A DNA stretch of 64,000 nt from Pseudomonas sp. TH41 (GTDB lineage Bacteria > Pseudomonadota > Gammaproteobacteria > Pseudomonadales > Pseudomonadaceae): assembly GCF_016650695.1 (NCBI RefSeq), contig NZ_JAEKFH010000005.1, positions 372,001 to 436,000 on the forward strand. Reading direction: 5' to 3'. Under the pieces are notes generated by a model. The model worked only from the letters and a program-made list of their open reading frames with translations. It did no database searches and was not told the DNA's origin. Within the stretch, counting starts at the first letter, position 1; every line of letters starts with the position of its first letter. Positions 59,247 to 64,000 of the stretch are shown here, in pieces. The translations under genes were made by a program, and so were the position numbers.

Positions 59247-60287
59247 ATGAAACCGCTGCCGATGCGTCTCGGTGATCTTTCGGTAGGCTTCGTCCATAGC
59301 CTGGCCGACGCCGTGCGCAGTCACGGCGTAGACCCATTGCCACTGCTTGAACAATATGGCCTGGACGCGGCACGCCTTGGCGAAGCCGGCGCCCGGCTTT
59401 CGATCCCGCGCTACATGCGCCTGGGCCACGGCGCCATTCAGCTGACCGACAACCCTGCCCTGGGGTTGCGCATGGGCCAGCTCAGTCGCCTGAGCCAGTC
59501 CGGCCTGGCCGGAGTCACCGCCGCACAGGCGCCGACGGTGCGAGAAGCGGCACGCTGCCTGATTCGCTTCGAAGCCTTGTATGGTTCCAACTATCGAGGG
59601 CAATCGACCTTTCACGAAGACGCCGCAGGTGCCTGGCTGAGGTTCTATTCCATCAGCCCGTACAACGCCTATAACCGTTTCGTGGTGGATTCGATCATTG
59701 CAGGCTGGTTGCAGCATTTATCCAGCGTGAGCCCTGCCCAGCTGCGCGCCGAACGCATTGAGATCGAGTTCGAAGCGCCGCAGTACCGTGAGGCTTATGC
59801 CGTGCTGGGCGACTGTCCGATTCAGTTTGGCTGCGAGCACAATCAACTGCGCTTGAGCCTGGAAAGCCTCGCCCAGCGCAACCCGGAGCACTGTCCGAGC
59901 ACCTGGCGGCACTTGCTGCAACTGTGTGAGCGGGAACTGGAGCAACTGACACGCACCCGCAGCCTGCGTGAACGCATCACACAGTTGCTGGGGCCGTTAC
60001 TCAATGGTGGCCGGGAACCCGACCTGGAAGAGGTGGCGGCACGCCTGAAGCTGCCCACCTGGACCTTGCGCCGCAAACTCGCCGAGGAAGGCACGCAGTT
60101 CCGCGCGATTCTCAACGACACGCGTCGCGACCTGGCCATGACCTATATCCGCGACACTGAACTGGCATTTGGTGAAATCGCCTACTTGCTAGGCTTTGCC
60201 TCAGCCGAAGCATTTCAACGAGCCTTCAAACGGTGGAATGGCCAGACACCCGGCGAGTTTCGCCGTAGTCATCGCCAATCCGCCTGA
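59247..60287 (+). CDS. AraC family regulator (OruR/ArgR-like)
   Basis: 346 aa. N-terminal effector domain of the Arabinose_bd type (about 20-205; LRMGQLSRLSQSGLAGVTAA), C-terminal helix-turn-helix pair (about 245-340; LEEVAARLKLPTWTLRRKLA, FGEIAYLLGFASAEAFQRAF). Cotranscribed with the nitrilase-fold gene (3-base gap) and near fadH, so lipid or fatty-acid linked control is possible but unproven. Confidence 0.92.
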   Translation: MKPLPMRLGDLSVGFVHSLADAVRSHGVDPLPLLEQYGLDAARLGEAGARLSIPRYMRLGHGAIQLTDNPALGLRMGQLSRLSQSGLAGVTAAQAPTVREAARCLIRFEALYGSNYRGQSTFHEDAAGAWLRFYSISPYNAYNRFVVDSIIAGWLQHLSSVSPAQLRAERIEIEFEAPQYREAYAVLGDCPIQFGCEHNQLRLSLESLAQRNPEHCPSTWRHLLQLCERELEQLTRTRSLRERITQLLGPLLNGGREPDLEEVAARLKLPTWTLRRKLAEEGTQFRAILNDTRRDLAMTYIRDTELAFGEIAYLLGFASAEAFQRAFKRWNGQTPGEFRRSHRQSA

Positions 60288-60289
60288 TG

Positions 60290-60376
60290 CTATAGCTCGG
60301 TAGCATCTTCGGCCGGTTCCAGCGGGTCCAGTTCAAACGCCTGAAACTCGAGCAGCTCTTCTTGATAATCGTCCAT
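60290..60376 (-). CDS. Small acidic protein of 28 aa
   Basis: MDDYQEELLEFQAFELDPLE followed by PAEDATEL and TAG. The ATG at 60376 has GGGGGA 8 bases upstream, a strong ribosome site, which is the main support. Nearly half of the residues are Asp or Glu. It is convergent with the AraC gene with only 2 bases between stops. Function unknown; could be a microprotein. Confidence 0.5.
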   Translation of the reverse strand: MDDYQEELLEFQAFELDPLEPAEDATEL

Positions 60377-60638
60377 TTTTGAATCCCCCACAGCTCGTTG
60401 AAAAATCGTCTGAATAAATGACCAGCGCCCCAAGCATAAAGTGCCCACGTGAACGAAAAATGACGCAGGCACGACGCTAAGCAGCCACTTGATAAAAAGT
60501 AGCAGCCAGTCAGGGATTTATCACAGGATTTTTTTCGATACAGGCTGTAGGACAACGGCCCGGCTTGATGCAGATCAATCTTGAAGGCAACTACGGGTTC
60601 GGTATCGTCTGACCCGAACCCGTAACACCAGTGACGGA

Positions 60639-61469
60639 CTACTGGCCGGTGACAGGCATGGCCGGAATCGGCTCGGTCGGCGGCGCCATGTTGCTCGGGT
60701 TCGCCGGTGGAGTAACGGCTTCCGTGGACGGCGTCGACTCGTTGTTTTCGGTCTTGGCAATCGGCGCAGCTTCAGGCGCAGGCGTCACTGGCTCCGAGGC
60801 TGCGGGAGCGGATTCGGCAGGGGGCGGCGCAGGTTCTGCCGCAGGTGCCGGCGTTGGCGTTGGCGCAGCCGGTGCAACCTTGGGTTCTGGCACGCCCAGA
60901 TCGGTTTTCGGCTTCTCGATGATGTGCGCGGCTTTCTTCGCTTCTGGCGGCAGGAACAACTCGACCAGCGTGAAGAAACGTTCGTAGAACTTCGCCGAGG
61001 ATACGGTTTCGCTGGCGACCTTGACCATTGAGTCGTCGGACGAGCCAATGGGCATCGACACCGAACCCAGCACACCCACACCGACGCTGGCGGAGTTGTT
61101 GGTCTTCTTCAGCGCATAACGATCCTGCAAGGCGTTGGCGAACATAGTGGCGTGATGCCCCTCGCTGCCGTCATCGGCACAGACCACACTGAAGCTGATC
61201 TCCATATGGGTCTCGCCGGTCTGCTGGAAACTTTTGTGTCCGCTGACCAGTTTCGGGTCGCCGCTGGTAATGATGTAGCCCTGGCTGAGCAATGCCCGAC
61301 GAGCGGCTTCGCACGTCTGCACATCAGTCACCGGGTAACTACGCGAAAACGTGCCGGAGTCGTTGAAGTTCTCATGCTCATAGATGGCGGACTTTTTCGA
61401 CGAGCAACCGGCCGCGACGGCCAGCACCAACGCCAGCCCGGCAACACGCATGGGAAATGAATTAAACAT
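60639..61469 (-). CDS. DUF2242 family lipoprotein with proline/alanine-rich tail
   Basis: 276 aa. ATG 61469 with AGGA 8 bases upstream; lipobox VAAGC (Cys about residue 22). The middle (about 40-180) is the DUF2242 domain (ALLSQGYIITSGDPKLVSGH, MPIGSSDDSMVKVASETVSS). The last 90 residues are low-complexity Pro/Ala/Glu, likely a flexible periplasmic tether. Function unknown. Confidence 0.9.
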   Translation of the reverse strand: MFNSFPMRVAGLALVLAVAAGCSSKKSAIYEHENFNDSGTFSRSYPVTDVQTCEAARRALLSQGYIITSGDPKLVSGHKSFQQTGETHMEISFSVVCADDGSEGHHATMFANALQDRYALKKTNNSASVGVGVLGSVSMPIGSSDDSMVKVASETVSSAKFYERFFTLVELFLPPEAKKAAHIIEKPKTDLGVPEPKVAPAAPTPTPAPAAEPAPPPAESAPAASEPVTPAPEAAPIAKTENNESTPSTEAVTPPANPSNMAPPTEPIPAMPVTGQ

Positions 61470-61615
61470 TGAACATCCTGAGGGAAACGGTCCGGGGCGT
61501 ATTGTGCAACAGATCGATGCTGAGTGCCGCATCGATTGTGTCTTAAAAGAGTTACACGGCTATTGACCCCTGTTTGCGGGGAATGTCGCACAAAAAAACG
61601 ACGTACGGATAACAA

Positions 61616-61643
61616 AAGACCCCGGCCTTTCGGCCGGGGTCTT
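61616..61643 (-). terminator. Rho-independent terminator of ppiD
   Basis: Twelve-base-pair stem AAGACCCCGGCC / GGCCGGGGTCTT with loop TTTC, followed by a T-rich end in the minus direction (TTTTG). It lies 26 bases after the ppiD stop. Confidence 0.92.
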
Positions 61644-61669
61644 GGTGCAGCGCAAAACTCAGTCTGACA

Positions 61670-63541
61670 TCAGTAGCGCTTGATGTCGGCCTGGCTTTCC
61701 AGCTGTTTGCGGTAAGCCGCAAAGTCTTGCTGGCCAATACGCGAAGCGAGATAGCGACGGTATTGAGCCTTCTCTTCATCGGTCGGTGCCGCCGAGTCGT
61801 TCACGGCGTTCAGACGCACGATCACCAGGCTACCATCGGCCAGGGTCACGTTGCTGAAGGTTGGCTTGTCCTTGGCCGCCGGCTTCGGCATGCGGAACAG
61901 CGCTTGCAGCACGGCTGGGTCGACCCCTTCCTGGCCACGAGTGGCTGCCTGGGTCACTTTCCAGCTCTGACCGTCGATCGCCTTGTCCAGCGGTGTCTTG
62001 CCTTCGCGCAAGCTGACAATCAGCTGTTCAGCCTTGGTCTTGGCGGCAGCACTGGCGTGCTCCTTGGCCAATTGCACTCGGATGCTCGCATTGACGCTTT
62101 CAAGCGGCAATTGCGCAGGCTTCAGGTGTTCCTTGGCCCGCAGCACGACCACGGTTTCAGGGTCCAGCTCGATTGCGGTGCTGTTGGCGCCTTCATCCAG
62201 CACTTCAGGACTGAATGCAGCGGTGACCACGGCACGGTTAGCCGCAATACCTTCGCCACCTTCACGGCCGAACGGCTTGGACGTATGAATCGTCAGCTTC
62301 AGGTCCTGCGCCGGCTGGGCCAGATCGGACGATTCGAACGTAGAGTCTTCCAATTGCTTGGTCGCCTCGACAAAACGTTGCTCGACCTGCTGAGTTTTCG
62401 CCTCGCGAGTCAGTTTGTCTTTCAGGCTGGCGAACGTCGGCACTTCAGGTGCTTCCACACCCAACAGCTTGATCAGGTGGAAACCGAAATCGGTGCGAAC
62501 CGGCCCGGAAACCTGATCCTTGGCCAACGCATAAAGCGCTTTTTCGAAGGCTGGATCGTAGACGCCAGGACCTGCATAACCGAGGTCACCGCCGTTGTTC
62601 GCCGAACCCGGATCCTGGGAGAATTCCTTGGCCAGAGCCTCGAATTTCTCACCTTTGGCCAGACGCGCCTGGACCTCTTCGATCTTGGCCTTGGCTTGCG
62701 CCTCGGTCACTTTATCGTTCACTTCGATCAGAATGTGCGCAGCCCGGCGTTGCTCGGACAGGTTCGCAATTTCTTTCTGATACGCCGCTTGCAGGTCTTC
62801 GTCCTTGACGCTGACCTGATCGAAGAAGGAAGCCTTCTTCAATTCGAGGTAATCAATGACGACCTGATCCGGTGTCATGAACTCCTTGGCGTGTTCGTCG
62901 TAGTAGGCCTTGACCTCATCGTCGGTCAGCTTAACAGCCGCCGGGTCAGCCTTGACGTTCAGGAAAGCGAAATCGCGGGTCTGTTTTTCCAGACGGGCGA
63001 ACGCCAGCACCTGTGCATCAGTGACGAAACCGCTACCCGCCAAACCGGCGCGCAACTGACCGATCAGCATTTCCTGAGCCAGCATCTGGCGGAATTGCAT
63101 GCGGCTGTAGCCGAGTTGACGAATGACCTGATCGAAACGCTCACGACTGAACTTGCCATCCACCTGGAATTCAGGCGTTTGCAGGATCACCTGGTCCAAA
63201 GCCACTTCGGAAAAAGCGAATTTCGAGTTTTCTGCGCCTTGCAGCAGCAGTTTGCGATCGATCAGGCCTTTGAGGGCCGATTCGCGCAGCATTTTTTCAT
63301 CGAGCAAGGAAGCGTCGAAATCTTTGCCCAGCTGTTGCATCAGCTGACGGCGTTGCATATCGACCGCCTGGCTCAGCTCGTTCTGGCTGATTTCTTCGCC
63401 GTTGACCTTGGCCGCATCATTGGTGTGCGTCGTGGCCTTGAAAATGGCGTCGAAACCGGTCAAAGCCATCAGTGCAACGACGACACCAATGATGGTTTTG
63501 GCAATCCAGCCTTGTGAATTGTCCCTGATATTCTGCAGCAT
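61670..63541 (-). CDS. ppiD: Periplasmic folding chaperone PpiD
   Basis: 623 aa, single N-terminal membrane anchor (about 13-33, TIIGVVVALMALTGFDAIF), SurA-like N-terminal chaperone region, then a parvulin domain (about 265-360; RRAAHILIEVNDKVTEAQAK, SQDPGSANNGGDLGYAGPGV) and a C-terminal region. PpiD works at the exit of the Sec translocon. Usual genomic place next to hupB. Confidence 0.96.
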   Translation of the reverse strand: MLQNIRDNSQGWIAKTIIGVVVALMALTGFDAIFKATTHTNDAAKVNGEEISQNELSQAVDMQRRQLMQQLGKDFDASLLDEKMLRESALKGLIDRKLLLQGAENSKFAFSEVALDQVILQTPEFQVDGKFSRERFDQVIRQLGYSRMQFRQMLAQEMLIGQLRAGLAGSGFVTDAQVLAFARLEKQTRDFAFLNVKADPAAVKLTDDEVKAYYDEHAKEFMTPDQVVIDYLELKKASFFDQVSVKDEDLQAAYQKEIANLSEQRRAAHILIEVNDKVTEAQAKAKIEEVQARLAKGEKFEALAKEFSQDPGSANNGGDLGYAGPGVYDPAFEKALYALAKDQVSGPVRTDFGFHLIKLLGVEAPEVPTFASLKDKLTREAKTQQVEQRFVEATKQLEDSTFESSDLAQPAQDLKLTIHTSKPFGREGGEGIAANRAVVTAAFSPEVLDEGANSTAIELDPETVVVLRAKEHLKPAQLPLESVNASIRVQLAKEHASAAAKTKAEQLIVSLREGKTPLDKAIDGQSWKVTQAATRGQEGVDPAVLQALFRMPKPAAKDKPTFSNVTLADGSLVIVRLNAVNDSAAPTDEEKAQYRRYLASRIGQQDFAAYRKQLESQADIKRY

Positions 63542-63604
63542 GCGTCCCCCAGAAACGGTTGAACTTCAAAATTAGGCAACCGTGGAGCGTGGGTAGAATC
63601 CGGA

Positions 63605-63635
63605 TAGAAGAAAGGCGCATCCGAGGATGCGCCTT
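63605..63635 (-). terminator. Terminator of the hupB transcript
   Basis: Stem AAGGCGCATC / GATGCGCCTT with loop CGAG; in the minus direction it is followed by TCTTCT. It lies between the tRNA relic and ppiD. Confidence 0.85.
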
Positions 63636-63643
63636 CTCGTAAC

Positions 63644-63722
63644 TGGCGGAGCGGACCGAGGGTTCGAACTTGCGACCCTCGGTGGTCTCAGATCGGCAAC
63701 TTGTCGACTGGACTACCGCTCC
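63644..63722 (-). pseudogene. Decayed tRNA-Asp-like gene
   Basis: Read on the minus strand it begins GGAGCGGTAGTCCAGTCGAC and ends GGTCCGCTCCGCCA. The acceptor strands GGAGCGG / CCGCTCC, the encoded CCA, GGGTCGC in the variable/T region and TTCGAAC equal those of pseudomonad tRNA-Asp(GTC), but the anticodon arm (CCGATCTGAGACCACCG) does not pair, the loop would read GAG and the T stem has two extra bases. Instead CCGAGGG / CCCTCGG forms a 7-base-pair hairpin. It cannot fold as a normal tRNA. Confidence 0.75.
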
Positions 63723-63775
63723 GCTGCCAGGTCAGGCATGACCCCGACCCGGATAGGCAAAAACCTGAATCGAAC

Positions 63776-64000
63776 TTAGTTGACAGCTTCTTTCAGTGCT
63801 TTACCGGCTTTGAAACCTGGTTTTTTGGCTGCTGCGATTTCCAGTGTCTTACCGGTCTGTGGGTTACGACCAATGCGAGCTGGACGATCAGTTACGGAGA
63901 AAGTACCGAAACCAACCAGAACAACAGAGTCGCCAGCCTTGAGAGCGCCAGTGACGGATTCGATTACAGCGTCCAGCGCACGGCCAGCAGCAGCTTTCGG
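63776..64000 (-). CDS. hupB: DNA-binding protein HU-beta, HupB (3' part; start outside window)
   Basis: The last 74 residues of a 90-residue HU protein: ALDAVIESVTGALKAGDSV, the GFGTFSVTDRPARIGRNPQT arm with the DNA-bending Pro, and the end KAGKALKEAVN. HU compacts DNA and supports transcription and recombination. The N-terminal codons lie beyond the right edge; lon would be expected further right. Confidence 0.97.
   Translation of the reverse strand, partial: PKAAAGRALDAVIESVTGALKAGDSVVLVGFGTFSVTDRPARIGRNPQTGKTLEIAAAKKPGFKAGKALKEAVN

Noticed and set aside
61727..63517. Long open frame antisense to ppiD (596 codons)
   Set aside because: Opposite PpiD; composition is not protein-like and no domain is seen.
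63644..63722. Functional tRNA
   Set aside because: Anticodon stem does not pair and the T arm has the wrong length, so it is called a relic instead.

Overview
The window is a chromosomal segment of a fluorescens-group Pseudomonas. The evidence is the high-GC codon usage, typical Pseudomonas gene neighbourhoods (greB with mltF2 and tatD, selD-mnmH, phnW-phnX, hupB-ppiD), two Pseudomonas regulatory RNAs (a CrcY-type and a PrrF-type RNA), and about 26 copies of short palindromic repeats of the kind common in this group. No integrase, transposase, prophage block or CRISPR array was seen; it reads as core and near-core genome with a few accessory genes.

Layout. 1-7.6 kb: the end of an ABC ATPase and its FtsX-like permease, greB, a small unknown gene, a DoxX membrane protein, the lytic transglycosylase mltF2 and tatD. 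7.7-20 kb: an acyl-CoA dehydrogenase with a divergent LysR gene, then the leucine/isovalerate catabolic locus: liuR, liuE, the CrcY RNA (sigma-54 promoter with a likely CbrB site), an acyl-CoA synthetase, and liuABCD behind two LiuR operators. The catabolite-repression RNA lies inside the locus of a catabolic pathway. 20-23 kb: a LexA-like repressor lacking both autocleavage residues, a small DUF6124-type gene, a PrrF RNA behind a Fur box, and an M14 carboxypeptidase. 23-26 kb: an ECF sigma/anti-sigma pair divergent from a catalase-like peroxidase and cytochrome b561; both transcription units carry the same ECF promoter motif with identical spacing.

26-45 kb: mixed single genes and small operons: quinone oxidoreductase with XapX protein, an AraC regulator, a 52-residue metallothionein, a CBS protein, two glutathione transferases, a secreted protein made of seven 13-residue repeats, a DUF1615 lipoprotein, a flavoprotein hydroxylase, an enterobacterial-type zinc HemB, a PhzF protein, a histidine phosphatase, a permease, mnmH-selD, a ZapE-like ATPase, a leucine-rich-repeat kinase and a YebC-family regulator. 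45-54 kb: a short VgrG-like protein without a needle, then an aminoethylphosphonate region (FAD oxidase, organophosphate-type MFS carrier, two related LysR genes, phnW, phnX) and a cytochrome b561. 54-64 kb: a D-cysteine desulfhydrase/ACC deaminase relative, fadH, a nitrilase-fold protein without its catalytic Cys and Lys followed by an AraC regulator, a 28-codon gene, a DUF2242 lipoprotein, ppiD, a decayed tRNA-Asp and the 3' end of hupB.

The repeats fall into three families (A: GAGCGAGCTTGCTCGC core; B: GATCGCAGCC..GGCAGCTCCTACA; C: GTAGCAGCTG..GCAGTCGTAAA), nearly all as head-to-head pairs between genes. Some supply the stop codons of neighbouring genes and one pair is inserted inside another. 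The most notable items are the mirror-image ECF promoters, the non-cleavable repressor, the nitrilase-like pseudoenzyme, the CrcY/liu arrangement, the tandem-repeat secreted protein and the tRNA relic.
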